NCBI GenBank assembly: GCA_964608265.1
Contig: CAZSNP010000002.1
Location: 62,001 to 126,000 of the forward strand
Source: JANWXR01 sp964608265
Lineage (GTDB): Bacteria > Chloroflexota > Anaerolineae > Anaerolineales > UBA6663
Reading direction: 5' to 3'
DNA: 64,000 bases
This document shows positions 26,400 through 35,517 of the stretch, piece after piece (the first letter of the stretch is position 1; each line of letters starts with the position of its first letter). The notes under the pieces were generated by a model. The model worked only from the letters and a program-made list of their open reading frames with translations. It searched no databases and was not told where the DNA came from. A program made the translations under genes and the position numbers.

Positions 26400-28052
26400 A
26401 TGGCTCTCCGCAAGTTCTTCGGTTTTGTGCTGCTCTTCGGGGTGACGCTGGCCGTCCTGCTGGCTGCATTGTGGGCCGCCCCTCCGTTTGTCGCCCAACT
26501 GACGCCCGAGCAAATCCTGCCGACCACCCTTGGCCTGGGCGTCATCGCCGCGCTCGTCATCGTGATGGTCTCCCTCCTCGTCTCGATGCTGACCGGCGGT
26601 GAAGAGGCCAGTGTCTCATTCGACCCCACGCGCCTCGCCGCCGACTACAGCCAGCGCCTCACCGGAATCGCCGACGATGCCAGGCTGGCCGAGACCACCG
26701 GCGATTTGCTGGCGCAACATTTGAAAGTCCATCGCTCCGGCTGGCTGATGCTGACGGCGAACAACGTCGCCTTCGCCGCGCAGCCGGTGCCGGGGCAGGG
26801 CAGCTTCCCGTCCGCGCCGGCCGAGCTCTCGCGCGCCAACGGCCTCATCCGGCTGTTGACTCAGAAGCGCGGGCCGGTGCTGCATGCCGAGCTCGACATC
26901 GAACGCATGCCGCCGGCCGAGCGCGATTGGTTGCGGATGCTGGGCGCGGAGGCGTATGCGCCGGTGTTCGATGCCGGCATCCTGACCGCCGCGCTGGCCG
27001 TCGGGCCGAAGGGCGAGGGCAAAGCCTTCAGCCGCAGCGATCTGGATCTGCTCGGGCTGCTCGCCGCGCTCAGCGGGCCGGCGCTGAAAACCACCCGCGC
27101 CACCGCCGACCTCAACATCGCCAACGCCTCGCTGGCGGCGCTCAACGAATCACTGCGCGAGAAAAGCAGCGCCGTCGAAAAGATCGACAGCTCCCGCAGC
27201 GACTTCCTCGCCATCGCCTCGCATGAGCTGCGCACGCCCGTCACCCAATTGCTTGGCTTCGCCGATTTGCTCGGCGCGATGGCCGACGACAACACGCTCG
27301 ACCGCGCCTCGGTGAAGCAGGCCACCGATAGCATCGTCAAATCGTGCGCGCGGCTCAACGAAGTCGTCAATCAAATCCTGGATATGGCCCAGCTCGACTC
27401 GAACGCGCTGCAACTACGTTTCAAGGATACGACCCTCGAGGCGGTGTTGCGCCTGGCCATCGAGCCGTATCTGCCGGCGGTGCGCGAGCGCCGGCTCAAC
27501 GTGCACCTCAACGGCCTCAGGCATATGCCGGCCATCCATGTGGATGAGGCGCGCCTGGCCCAGGCCCTGAGTCAATTGACGAGCAACGCCATCAAGTACA
27601 CGCCCGACGGCGGGACGATTGATATCAGCGTGCGGATGCTGCCGCCCGAGGGCAACCTGCCGCCGAGCGCGCACATCACCTTCGCCGACAGCGGCATCGG
27701 CATCGACCCGCAGTATCAGCAATTGATCTTTGAGAAGTTCTACCGCATCGGCCGTTCGGCCCAACACACCACCAGCACGACGAAGTTCATGGGCGGCGGG
27801 CCGGGCCTCGGGCTGTCGATTGCGAAGGGCGTCATCGAGCGGCACGGCGGCCGGGTGTGGGCCGAAAGCGATGGGCACGACGCCGCCAAGCTCCCCGGCA
27901 GCCGCTTCCACGTCCTGCTCCCCATCAAGCCGCCGGCCTTTGACCCGCGCGCGCTCGAGGACGCAACCGGCGCGGGCAATGGCAACGGTGGCGCGCGCCC
28001 CACACGCCCGCTGCCCCGCACCGACCCGTTCGTGCCCACCCTGCCCAGCTGA
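26400..28052 (+). CDS. membrane sensor histidine kinase
   Basis: A 550-aa kinase with two N-terminal membrane helices (about 5-30 and 42-65), a GAF-like region (about 80-230) and a short coiled segment. The HisKA H-box is ASHELRTPVTQLLGFADL. HATPase motifs are NAIKYTPDGG, DSGIGID and GGGPGLGLSIAKG. Before the G2 box it has the same type of insertion (HTTSTTKFMGG) as the CNB kinase at 10553, so the two catalytic cores are close paralogues. The C-terminal 45 residues are low-complexity. No response regulator is adjacent on this strand; a receiver protein lies at 29644 on the other strand. Confidence 0.9.
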   Translation: MALRKFFGFVLLFGVTLAVLLAALWAAPPFVAQLTPEQILPTTLGLGVIAALVIVMVSLLVSMLTGGEEASVSFDPTRLAADYSQRLTGIADDARLAETTGDLLAQHLKVHRSGWLMLTANNVAFAAQPVPGQGSFPSAPAELSRANGLIRLLTQKRGPVLHAELDIERMPPAERDWLRMLGAEAYAPVFDAGILTAALAVGPKGEGKAFSRSDLDLLGLLAALSGPALKTTRATADLNIANASLAALNESLREKSSAVEKIDSSRSDFLAIASHELRTPVTQLLGFADLLGAMADDNTLDRASVKQATDSIVKSCARLNEVVNQILDMAQLDSNALQLRFKDTTLEAVLRLAIEPYLPAVRERRLNVHLNGLRHMPAIHVDEARLAQALSQLTSNAIKYTPDGGTIDISVRMLPPEGNLPPSAHITFADSGIGIDPQYQQLIFEKFYRIGRSAQHTTSTTKFMGGGPGLGLSIAKGVIERHGGRVWAESDGHDAAKLPGSRFHVLLPIKPPAFDPRALEDATGAGNGNGGARPTRPLPRTDPFVPTLPS

Positions 28053-28095
28053 GGGCGACATTCAAAGGCGCAGGGGAGTAGGAATCACACAAAAG

Positions 28096-28128
28096 AAAAC
28101 AGCGGAGCCAGTTTGGCTCCGCTGTTTT
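28096..28128. terminator. bidirectional intrinsic terminator
   Basis: A 15-bp perfect stem (28096-28110 with 28114-28128) has a three-base loop, a GC-rich core and A-run/T-run ends on the two sides. It lies between convergent genes and fits termination of both. Confidence 0.9.
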
Positions 28129-28140
28129 GTTGTGCGTCCG

Positions 28141-29571
28141 TTACGGCTTCCCGTTCACCGCCGGCTGTGGCGCGTCCACATCCTCGGGCGAGGCGGCCTC
28201 AGCCGGGGCGCCGGCGCGTTTGAGGGCGCGTTGAAGCTGCCAGAGCACAAAACGCACCCGCAGCGCCATCGCGCGGGCGACGTTCCACAACACGCGCGTG
28301 CCGAGTTCGGGGTCGTCGTCGGCCATCGCCGCCAGCCGGTCGCGGTCGAGGACGAGCAGCGTCGTGCCCTCCGGCCCGGCGCGCAGATCGGCGCTGCGTT
28401 GCCCGCCGTCGAGCATGGCCAGCTCGCCGGTGATGCTGCCGGGCTTGAGCGTGGCGAGGTGTTTGAAGTTGCCGGTGTCCTGCACCGCGCCCACGTTGTC
28501 CGGGTCGCTCCACACCTCCACGTTGCCGTCGCGCACGATGTACATCTCGTTGCCGCCATCCTGCATGCGGGCGATGACCTCGTGCGGGGCGTAACGGTGC
28601 TGGCGGAACTGGGCGGCCAGGCGCAGCAATTGGGCGTGGTTGAGGTTGTTGCCGACATCCGAATTGGCGAGGAATTGCGCCACGCTCTGAGTATCGGCCA
28701 GGTCATCATCGGCGATGGTCTTGAGTTCGGTGCTGAGCTGCGGCAGGCCGAGGAAGGCGGCGATGTGGCGACGCGTCTGCTCGGGCGTCTCGAACTGCGG
28801 CCAGTGCCCGGCCTTGGGGATGATGCGCAGGTCGGCCTGCGGCCACTCGTCGGCCACCACGCCCGAATCGCGCAGCGGCACGGTGTTGTCCTCCGCGCCC
28901 CACAGCACCATCGTCGGCGGCTCGATGCCGCCCAGCTTGCCGCTCAAATCGTTGTCGCGCATCGCATAAAAACACTCGTACCGCGTGCGGCCCTGGCCGG
29001 GGCGGCGGGCGTCGGCGCGCAGCCGCTTGTACGTCTCCTCGGTGATGCCGGTGCGCTGCGAAAACGAGATCGGCCGCATAAGCATGTCGGTCAGGCTGGT
29101 GAAGGTGTTTTCGAACGTCGAGACCAGCAAACTGCCGAGGCCAAAACGCTCCATGATGGTGATGGGCGAGATGAGGAAGTTGATGAAGGTGGAGAGTTTG
29201 CCGCTGACCGTCGGGCAGACCAGCACCATCCGCTCGATGAGCACCGGGTGGCGCATGGCCAGCGTCATCCCGATCATGCCGCCCATCGAGTGACCGATGA
29301 GGACCGCCGGGCCGTTGCCCTCGCGCTCGATCAACTCCGCCAGCAGGTCGGCGTAGGCCGCGATCGTCACCCGTTCCTTCAACGGCGGCGACTGGCCGTA
29401 ACCGGGCAGATCCACCGCGAGGCAATGAAAGCGTTGCGAGAGCAGGGGGACGAGCGAGGAGAGGGCGTAATGCGAGCTTGACCAGCCGTGGATGAGGAGG
29501 GCCAGTTGCCGGTTGGGGTTGCCCTCTTCGTCCGCGGCGAGGCGTTGCCCGCCGACTTCGAAGACTTTCAC
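28141..29571 (-). CDS. alpha/beta hydrolase fused to a cyclic-nucleotide-binding domain
   Basis: A 476-aa cytoplasmic fusion. Residues about 20-275 are an alpha/beta hydrolase: oxyanion region LLIHGWSSS, nucleophile elbow GHSMGG, acid near VLWGAEDNTVPL and His in KAGHWPQFE. Residues about 305-440 are a CNB domain (APHEVIARMQDGGNEMYIVRDG, PGSITGELAMLDGGQRSAD). The tail is Ala/Pro-rich. The order suggests a hydrolase whose activity is set by a nucleotide or that serves as a sensor. The substrate (ester, epoxide or other) is not evident. The ATG is used as start; the neighbouring receiver gene follows on the same strand. Confidence 0.85.
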   Translation of the reverse strand: MKVFEVGGQRLAADEEGNPNRQLALLIHGWSSSHYALSSLVPLLSQRFHCLAVDLPGYGQSPPLKERVTIAAYADLLAELIEREGNGPAVLIGHSMGGMIGMTLAMRHPVLIERMVLVCPTVSGKLSTFINFLISPITIMERFGLGSLLVSTFENTFTSLTDMLMRPISFSQRTGITEETYKRLRADARRPGQGRTRYECFYAMRDNDLSGKLGGIEPPTMVLWGAEDNTVPLRDSGVVADEWPQADLRIIPKAGHWPQFETPEQTRRHIAAFLGLPQLSTELKTIADDDLADTQSVAQFLANSDVGNNLNHAQLLRLAAQFRQHRYAPHEVIARMQDGGNEMYIVRDGNVEVWSDPDNVGAVQDTGNFKHLATLKPGSITGELAMLDGGQRSADLRAGPEGTTLLVLDRDRLAAMADDDPELGTRVLWNVARAMALRVRFVLWQLQRALKRAGAPAEAASPEDVDAPQPAVNGKP

Positions 29572-29643
29572 GGTCGTCGTTCTCCAGGTCTGCCGTCGGC
29601 CCGTATTCTAATTCCGGTTGCCAAAACGGGCACGCGGTACCTG

Positions 29644-30072
29644 TTATGGATTCGTTTGCGGGGCGAGGCGCGGCAGCAGGTGTTCGATGGTTTCTTTGAG
29701 CTGGCGCAGGCGCACCGGCTTGCTGAAGTAGGCCGTCGCCCCGGCGGCGAGGCAGCGCTCGCGGTCGCCGGGCATGGCGAAGGCGGTTTGCACGATGATG
29801 GGGATCGCGGCGGTCGCCGCCTCGTTCCGTAACTGGCGGGTGGCCTCCAGCCCGTCGAGGCGCGGCATCTGGATATCCATCAGCACCACATCGGGGTTGA
29901 GGCTGCGCGCCATCGCCACCACTTGGGCGCCGTCGCGCGCCACCTCGACGCGGGCGCCCAGCCAGCGCAGATAGCTGCTGAGGGTGGTGATGCTGGTCTC
30001 ACTGTCCTCGGCGAGCAAGATCAGCGGTGGGTGCACCCGCCAGGTGTCAGTGGTTTTCCCCGAATCATCCAT
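29644..30072 (-). CDS. stand-alone response regulator receiver protein
   Basis: A 142-aa single receiver domain with LLAEDSE (acidic pair), VVLMDIQMPRLDG (phospho-acceptor Asp), VQTAFAM (Thr) and YFSKPVRL (Lys) all intact, and no output domain. It starts at the ATG at 30072, six bases from a CATAAT box, which points to a leaderless transcript. A longer open frame upstream is antisense to the MFS gene and not protein-like. It is most similar in style to the hybrid-kinase receiver type; the partner kinase is not adjacent. Confidence 0.85.
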   Translation of the reverse strand: MDDSGKTTDTWRVHPPLILLAEDSETSITTLSSYLRWLGARVEVARDGAQVVAMARSLNPDVVLMDIQMPRLDGLEATRQLRNEAATAAIPIIVQTAFAMPGDRERCLAAGATAYFSKPVRLRQLKETIEHLLPRLAPQTNP

Positions 30073-30078
30073 GCCCCC

Positions 30079-30084
30079 ATTATG
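30079..30084 (-). promoter_or_regulatory. possible leaderless -10 box CATAAT
   Basis: CATAAT on the minus strand, six bases before the receiver ATG. It is weaker than the TAnAAT boxes elsewhere, but the geometry is the same. Confidence 0.35.
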
Positions 30085-30095
30085 GCCAAAGCCAC

Positions 30096-31433
30096 TCACC
30101 CCGATGGTGTGCGATGGTGGGCGGTATGGCGAGGTTCGGCGACCCAGCCCATTAGCATCACCCCGCCGGTCACGGCCAGCGCGAGTGAAACGGCGAACAG
30201 CACGGGATAGTTGAAAGTCTGCGCCAGCCAGCCGCCGACCAGCGGCGCGATGAGGAGCGCCGGCCCGGTGACGGTGCGCGTCAGCCCGATATACGTCGGT
30301 CGCTCGGCCTCCGGCCCGAACTCCATCGCCAGGTTCACATCGGAGAGTGTGCCGGCGGCATTGCTGAAGCCCATCAGCGCGAAGACGAGGTAGAACCCCC
30401 ACAGCGTCGGCACGGTCAGCGCCACGACCAGCGCGCCGGCCCACAACGCCGAGGCAAAAACCATCACGCGTTTGTGCCCATACCGGTCGCCCACCGTCCC
30501 CCACACCGCATAACCGATGACGCCCGCGCCGAACAGGATGCCGGTGAAGGTCGCCGAGACCGCATCCTCGAGTTGAAAGCGCTCGACGGCGTACACGGCC
30601 AGAAATCCCGCCGCCATGCCGCCGCTGTAACTCAACCATCGGCTCGAAAGATAGTTGCGGAAGTTGGCATTGCCGCGCAGGATGGCGAACAGACGTTGGG
30701 CATAGGCGCGGTTGAGTCGGACCACGTTGGCCGGGTCGGCAGTCGCCACGGTCACCGCCGGTTCTTTCGTGAGGGTGATGAAGGCGAGCGAGGCCCAAAT
30801 CCCCACCGCCCCCACGCCGAAGCTCAGCGCGAAGTTCTGCGGGTAGGGCCACGCAGCCAGGATCCACGCCGCCAGCGCCGCGCCGCCGATGCCGAGCAGT
30901 TGCCCGGCGACGTGCGCGATGCCGAAGAAGCGCCCGCGATGGGTGACCGGGATGACCTTGGCCAGCATCTCCTGCCACGGCGTGGCGACGAAGCCGCTGC
31001 CGAGCGCGCGCCACAGGATGATGAGGAGGAAGGCCGTCACCGCCACCGGCTGCGGTTGGCCCGGCAACCACAGCGCCATGAACGGCAGCAGCGCAAACGG
31101 CACGCGCTCGAACGCGCCGAGCCACAACACCAGTGGCAGCTTGCGCGGCAGCCGTTCGACCAGCGGCGCGAAGAAGAGTTGCGGCAGGAACCAGCCCGCG
31201 TCAATGAGCGCGGGGATAAGGCCGAGGAAGATGGGCGAGTCGGAGAGGCGGCTGGCGTACACCGGCAGGACGGCGCTGACCGAGAGGAAGCTGATGCCGA
31301 ACAACCATGTCGTCATGTCGCCGGCGTTGGCGAGGAAGTTGCGGGCGAAGTGCTGCGCGATCTCGGGCGGGCGAGCCGGGTCGGGCGGCAGAGTGAAGAA
31401 TTGCCGGAGGCGGGCGGATAGTGATGAGAGCAT
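30096..31433 (-). CDS. MFS transporter
   Basis: A 445-aa permease with 12 predicted membrane helices and the MFS loop 2-3 pattern FLPQLFFAPLVERLPRKLP; a second characteristic loop is GTVGDRYGHKRVM. The substrate is not predictable. I chose the ATG at 31433 (MLSSLSARL) over an in-frame start 75 bases upstream, because the extension would be encoded by a palindromic repeat (31452-31517). The C-terminus ends 23 bases before the receiver start. Confidence 0.85.
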   Translation of the reverse strand: MLSSLSARLRQFFTLPPDPARPPEIAQHFARNFLANAGDMTTWLFGISFLSVSAVLPVYASRLSDSPIFLGLIPALIDAGWFLPQLFFAPLVERLPRKLPLVLWLGAFERVPFALLPFMALWLPGQPQPVAVTAFLLIILWRALGSGFVATPWQEMLAKVIPVTHRGRFFGIAHVAGQLLGIGGAALAAWILAAWPYPQNFALSFGVGAVGIWASLAFITLTKEPAVTVATADPANVVRLNRAYAQRLFAILRGNANFRNYLSSRWLSYSGGMAAGFLAVYAVERFQLEDAVSATFTGILFGAGVIGYAVWGTVGDRYGHKRVMVFASALWAGALVVALTVPTLWGFYLVFALMGFSNAAGTLSDVNLAMEFGPEAERPTYIGLTRTVTGPALLIAPLVGGWLAQTFNYPVLFAVSLALAVTGGVMLMGWVAEPRHTAHHRTPSG

Positions 31434-31451
31434 GACAGTGCGCGGGGGAAA

Positions 31452-31517
31452 TTGTCGCCATGAATTGACACGCATGAACACGAAGGGGGCTTCGTGAAAT
31501 GTGTGCAAATCGTGGCG
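31452..31517. repeat. inverted repeat upstream of the MFS gene
   Basis: TCGCCATGAATTGACACGC and the adjoining CACGAAG are mirrored by CTTCGTG, ATGTGTGCAAATCGTGGCGA. It is an imperfect long hairpin of the same style as the other repeat families. Confidence 0.6.
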
Positions 31518-31574
31518 AAAACTTTGGTCTTGTTTCGACGGAGCCTGCTTGAGATGGAGGTGGACGCGCCGGAA

Positions 31575-32384
31575 TTACTCTTCCACCACTTGCCGCGCGG
31601 CCACCGGGTCATCGGCGATGAGGCCATCGACCCCGAAGGCTTTGAGGTAGCGATAGAGCAACTCGTTCTCGAACTGGGCGAACCACACGAAGACGCCGCG
31701 GCCCTCGCTGTGCGCGGTGCGCACCAGGCCGGGGTTGAGCAGCACCATCTCCGCCGGCGGGCAGACGTACTCGGCGTCGGCGGCGGGCCAACTCACCTCC
31801 CATTGCCATTGATCATACAGCGCGCCCAACCGTGCGGACGGCTTGAGCTGGCGCAGCCGGCGCAGGCTGTCCCAATCGAACGATTGCAGCACGCAGCGCT
31901 CGAGGTAGCCCGCATCCTCGAGGTCGGTCAGCACCTTGAACTCAATGCCCGGGTAGAGCTTCGGCGACTTCACCTCGACGAGCAGTTCGGCGCCGGTGCG
32001 CTTCGCCAGCTCGACCAGTTCCTTCAGCGTCGGCACGCGCTCGCCGTTACCGGCGTCGAGGGCGCGCAGTTCGGCCAGGGTCTTGTCCATCACCCAGCCC
32101 TCGCCGTTGGTCGTCCGCTCCAGCGTCTCGTCGTGGATGACGACGACCTCGCCATCCCTGGTGAGGTGCACATCGCATTCGAGCATGGTCGCGCCGACGG
32201 CGATGGCGTGCTGGAAGGCGGCCAGCGTGTTCTCGGGCGCGTACTTCGGCCCGCCCCGGTGCGCGATGACGCGCGTGCCGCCGACCGGCGCGGTGCGGCG
32301 CGCGTATTGCGCGGCGTAATATGCCGCCGCCGCCCCGGCCGCAATGCCCAGCATGTTGGTGAGGTTACGAGAGAAGGAGGACAT
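31575..32384 (-). CDS. glycerophosphodiester phosphodiesterase
   Basis: A 269-aa GDPD-family enzyme that hydrolyses glycerophosphodiesters to glycerol 3-phosphate and an alcohol. Catalytic residues are visible: IAHRGGPKYAPENTL (His, Arg, Glu), LECDVHLTRDG (Glu, Asp) and VIHDETLERTTNG (second His). A hydrophobic N-terminal stretch (about 8-22) may act as membrane anchor. The ATG at 32384 has GGAG about nine bases upstream; an in-frame start at 32438 would need an extension of no clear character. It could feed phospholipid head-group recycling. Confidence 0.92.
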   Translation of the reverse strand: MSSFSRNLTNMLGIAAGAAAAYYAAQYARRTAPVGGTRVIAHRGGPKYAPENTLAAFQHAIAVGATMLECDVHLTRDGEVVVIHDETLERTTNGEGWVMDKTLAELRALDAGNGERVPTLKELVELAKRTGAELLVEVKSPKLYPGIEFKVLTDLEDAGYLERCVLQSFDWDSLRRLRQLKPSARLGALYDQWQWEVSWPAADAEYVCPPAEMVLLNPGLVRTAHSEGRGVFVWFAQFENELLYRYLKAFGVDGLIADDPVAARQVVEE

Positions 32385-32470
32385 AGTTTGCTCCAGAGCG
32401 GTTTGTAATCTGAAGTCGAAAACCCCGTATCGAATCACACGGATACATCAAAGAGCGAAACAACGAGCGT

Positions 32471-32606
32471 GTCACCCTGAGCGCGAATGCTGAGTTTGTG
32501 CACTGCCGCTTCTTTTCGCGCGAAGGGTCTTCAGGAATTGCAAGGGCGCCTTTCGCGCGATGAGTTTCAGTTGAAGCTAGGGCCGGGCATCAGCGCTCAG
32601 GGCGAC
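32471..32606. repeat. long hairpin, GTCACCCTGAGCG family
   Basis: This lies in a 319-base gene-free stretch (32385-32703). GTCACCCTGAGCGC (32471-32484) pairs with GCGCTCAGGGCGAC (32593-32606) with one mismatch; TCGCGCGAAGG pairs with CCTTTCGCGCGA inside. A smaller hairpin, GCCGGGCA/TGCCCGGC, overlaps its right end. Nothing else is seen in the stretch. Confidence 0.75.
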
Positions 32607-32703
32607 ATGCCCGGCTCAACTCAATTCGCGTTCATTCGCGAAATACGCTGCCCTCCGCCATTCTACCGTACGGACAAGTTTACCAGTGGCGTCGCGGTTT
32701 GGC

Positions 32704-33996
32704 TCACCTCACAAACACAATCTGCTCGCGCTCGGGGCCGACGCTGACCATGCTCACCGGCACGCCGGTCAGCGCCTCGATGCGGCGGAGGTAGTGGCGG
32801 GCCGCCTCCGGCAACGCGGCGAGCGTGCGCACCCCGGTCACATCTTCTTCCCATCCCGGCAAATCCTCGTACACGGCGGTGAACGGCGAAAGGTCCGCCG
32901 GGCCGAGGGGCAACTCGGCGTGCGTCTGGCCGTTGGCCACATAAGCCGTACACAGCTTCACCGTCGTCAATCCCGAGAGCACATCCAACTTCGTCAACGC
33001 CAATTCGGTGAGGCCGTTGACGCGGATGGCGTACCGCAGCAAGACCAGGTCGAGCCAGCCGCAGCGGCGCGGGCGGCCCGTCGTCGTGCCGAACTCATCC
33101 CACGGGTTGCGGCCCGTGCCGCGCAAGCGTTCGGCCTCGGCGCCGAAAGCCTCCGTCGGAAACGGCCCCTCGCCGACGCGCGTCTGAAACGCCTTCGTCA
33201 CCCCGAGGATCCGATCCACCCACTTCGGCCCGACGCCGAGGCCGCTGAACACGCCGCCCGCCGAGGGCGAGGAACTGGTGACATACGGATACGTGCCATG
33301 ATCGACATCGAGCAGGGTGCCCTGCGCGCCCTCGGCGATGACGCGCGCGCCCAGCTGCAACTGTTGATACAGGAACAGCGAGGTGTCGGTGATGTACGGC
33401 GCGAGGCGGTGGGCGTGCGCGGCATATTCGGCGGCGACGGCCTGAGCGTCGAGCAGCGGCGCGCCGTAGATTTTTCCCAGGTAGGCATTGGCCTGGCGGA
33501 TGTGTTCGTGCATCGCGTCGCCGAGCTTTTCGGGGTCGAGCAACAGCTCGGCCCGCAACCCGTGGCGCGAGGTTTTGGCCGTGTACGCCGGGCCGATGCC
33601 GCGCCCGGTCGTGCCGATCTTGCCTTCCGCGCGCGCCGACTCTTCCGCGCGGTCGAGGGCGATGTGCGCCGGGGTGAGGAGGTGGGCGGCCGCCGAGATT
33701 TTGATGCGCGCCGGCGATACCTCGACCCCGTGCCCGGCCAGTTCATCCATCTCCTTCAGCAGCCGCGCCGGGTTGACGACCATGCCGTTCCCCAGCACAC
33801 TCACCGTGCGCGGCTGCACGATGCCCGACGGCAGCAGATGCAGTTTGAAGAGTTGCGCGCCGACGGTGACGGTGTGCCCGGCGTTGTCGCCGCCCGAGTA
33901 GCGCGCGACGATGGCGGCGTCCTCGGCCAGCAGATCGGTGATGCGGCCCTTGCCCTCATCGCCCCACTGCGCGCCGACCAGGATATCCAGTGGCAT
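32704..33996 (-). CDS. purA: adenylosuccinate synthetase
   Basis: A 430-aa enzyme that joins IMP and aspartate with GTP to make adenylosuccinate, the first committed step to AMP. GAQWGDEGKGR (residues 8-18) is the GTP/IMP loop, here ending in Arg where Lys is usual. Other signatures are GGDNAGHTV, GTTGRGIGPAYTAK, EGAQGTLLDVDHGTYPYVTSS and TTTGRPRRCGW. Length is normal. It follows the polyprenyl glycosylphosphotransferase gene on the same strand with a repeat-bearing spacer of 66 bases, so co-transcription is possible but no functional link is implied. Confidence 0.96.
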   Translation of the reverse strand: MPLDILVGAQWGDEGKGRITDLLAEDAAIVARYSGGDNAGHTVTVGAQLFKLHLLPSGIVQPRTVSVLGNGMVVNPARLLKEMDELAGHGVEVSPARIKISAAAHLLTPAHIALDRAEESARAEGKIGTTGRGIGPAYTAKTSRHGLRAELLLDPEKLGDAMHEHIRQANAYLGKIYGAPLLDAQAVAAEYAAHAHRLAPYITDTSLFLYQQLQLGARVIAEGAQGTLLDVDHGTYPYVTSSSPSAGGVFSGLGVGPKWVDRILGVTKAFQTRVGEGPFPTEAFGAEAERLRGTGRNPWDEFGTTTGRPRRCGWLDLVLLRYAIRVNGLTELALTKLDVLSGLTTVKLCTAYVANGQTHAELPLGPADLSPFTAVYEDLPGWEEDVTGVRTLAALPEAARHYLRRIEALTGVPVSMVSVGPEREQIVFVR

Positions 33997-34015
33997 AGAC
34001 CCCTCGTTGAGGGGG

Positions 34016-34056
34016 CGAATGACGGGTGACGAGGGTCACTCGCCGCCCGTCACTCG
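34016..34056. repeat. palindromic repeat, GACGGGTGACGAG family
   Basis: CGAATGACGGGTGACGAG (34016-34033) and CTCGCCGCCCGTCACTCG (34039-34056) are inverted with 14 of 18 matches. A related element is inside the GT4 gene at 41967-42015. Confidence 0.65.
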
Positions 34057-34062
34057 TCCCTT

Positions 34063-35478
34063 TCAGTACGCGCCGTTCCCAAACAGCACGCGCGGAATCG
34101 TCCGCAACATGATGATGATGTCGAGCGGCACCGACCAGTTCTCGATGTAATAGATGTCGAGCAGACATCCCTCGTCGAAGGTCAGGTCGCTGCGGCCCGA
34201 GATCTGCCACAGCCCGGTGATGCCGGGCTGCACCTCCAGCCGTTGCAGGTGCCAGTGCTGATACTGCGTCACCTCGGCCGGCAGCGCCGGGCGCGGGCCG
34301 ACGACGCTCATCTCGCCGCGCAGCACGTTGAGAAATTGCGGCATCTCGTCGAAGCTGGTGCGGCGCAGCCATTTACCCACGCGGGTGATGCGCGGGTCGT
34401 CTCTGATCTTGAACAGCGGGCCGCTGGCTTCGTTCAGCGTGCGCAGGGCCTCGACCTGCTCCTCGGCGCCGTGATACATCGAACGGAATTTATAGATCGT
34501 GAACGGGCGGCCCTTCTCGCCGATGCGGGTCTGTTTGAACAGCACCGGGCCGGCCGATTCGAGCCGGATGAGCAGGGCGGACAGCAACAGGATCGGCCCG
34601 TTGATGAGCAAGATCAGCAGCGCGAAGACGACATCGAGCGCGCGCTTGAGCACCCGGCCCGGCCGCGAGATCTTCGCCTCCTTGATGCCGATGAGGGGGA
34701 TGCCGCCGATGTCGTCCACGTCGAGGCGGCTGAGCGAGAGCTGGAAGATATCCGGCACGACGCGCGCCCGCACGCCGACCCGCTCGCAGGCGCGCACCAG
34801 GCCGACGATCTTGCGCTGATACATCCACGGCAACGTGATCAAGACTTCATCCACCGGTTCCGAGCGCAGCAACTCCTCCACGCGCTCGAGGCTGCCATAG
34901 TTCTTGTAGCGTCCCAGTTCGGCTTTGGAGGGATTGTCATCCACAAAGCCGGCGATCTGGTAGCCCAGCGCCGGATTGGCCACGATCGTGCGCATGACGG
35001 TGCGGCCCAGTTCTCCCGCGCCGACGATGAGCACCCGCGCCACCCCGACGCCGCGCCGCCGCAGCCCGGCCCGAATCCAGCGTTGCATCAAACGCGCCAG
35101 GCTCAACAGCACGATGGTGAACAGGATCGCCCACAGGATCATGAGGCGCGAGTACACCAGCGTGCGCACGAGAAAAACCACGGCGAAGAGGATGACGCCG
35201 ACGGTGGTGGTGGCGTTGACGATGCGGTAGACCTCGGTGAACCAACTGCCGCCGCGCTGCGCGGTGTACACGCCGTCGACGGCCATGAACATCAGCATCA
35301 GCCCGGTGTAGGCCACCAGCATGAGGGTGTATTCCGAAAACGGCGCGAAGAACTGCTCGCCCACCGGCTGGATCAGTTGCAGCACATAGCGCGCGTAATA
35401 GGCCAGCGCGAACGCGAGGATGATCAGCACCGCATCGGTGACGATGAGCAAAGCCAGGGTGCCGTTTCGCTTGAGCAT
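34063..35478 (-). CDS. polyprenyl glycosylphosphotransferase (WcaJ-like)
   Basis: A 471-aa membrane enzyme that loads the first sugar phosphate onto undecaprenyl phosphate for exopolysaccharide. Four N-terminal helices lie in about residues 8-135. A CoA-binding-like Rossmann domain follows (RVLIVGAGELGRTVM, 145-260) and a further helix at about 280-305. The catalytic bacterial sugar transferase domain has KRALDVVFAL, FKQTRIGEKGRPFTIYKFRSM, RRTSFDEMPQFLNVLRGEMS, VGPRPALP and QPGITGLWQISGRS. It sits 39 bases after a GT4 gene, forming a small capsule/EPS unit. Confidence 0.93.
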   Translation of the reverse strand: MLKRNGTLALLIVTDAVLIILAFALAYYARYVLQLIQPVGEQFFAPFSEYTLMLVAYTGLMLMFMAVDGVYTAQRGGSWFTEVYRIVNATTTVGVILFAVVFLVRTLVYSRLMILWAILFTIVLLSLARLMQRWIRAGLRRRGVGVARVLIVGAGELGRTVMRTIVANPALGYQIAGFVDDNPSKAELGRYKNYGSLERVEELLRSEPVDEVLITLPWMYQRKIVGLVRACERVGVRARVVPDIFQLSLSRLDVDDIGGIPLIGIKEAKISRPGRVLKRALDVVFALLILLINGPILLLSALLIRLESAGPVLFKQTRIGEKGRPFTIYKFRSMYHGAEEQVEALRTLNEASGPLFKIRDDPRITRVGKWLRRTSFDEMPQFLNVLRGEMSVVGPRPALPAEVTQYQHWHLQRLEVQPGITGLWQISGRSDLTFDEGCLLDIYYIENWSVPLDIIIMLRTIPRVLFGNGAY

Positions 35479-35517
35479 GCCGGAATCGGAGAGAAGTACC
35501 GCAGCGCGCGCCTGCCG

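Noticed and set aside
31434..31508. 25-residue N-terminal extension of the MFS protein at 30096
   Set aside because: It would be encoded partly by an inverted repeat and would add a polar stretch before a normal MFS start.
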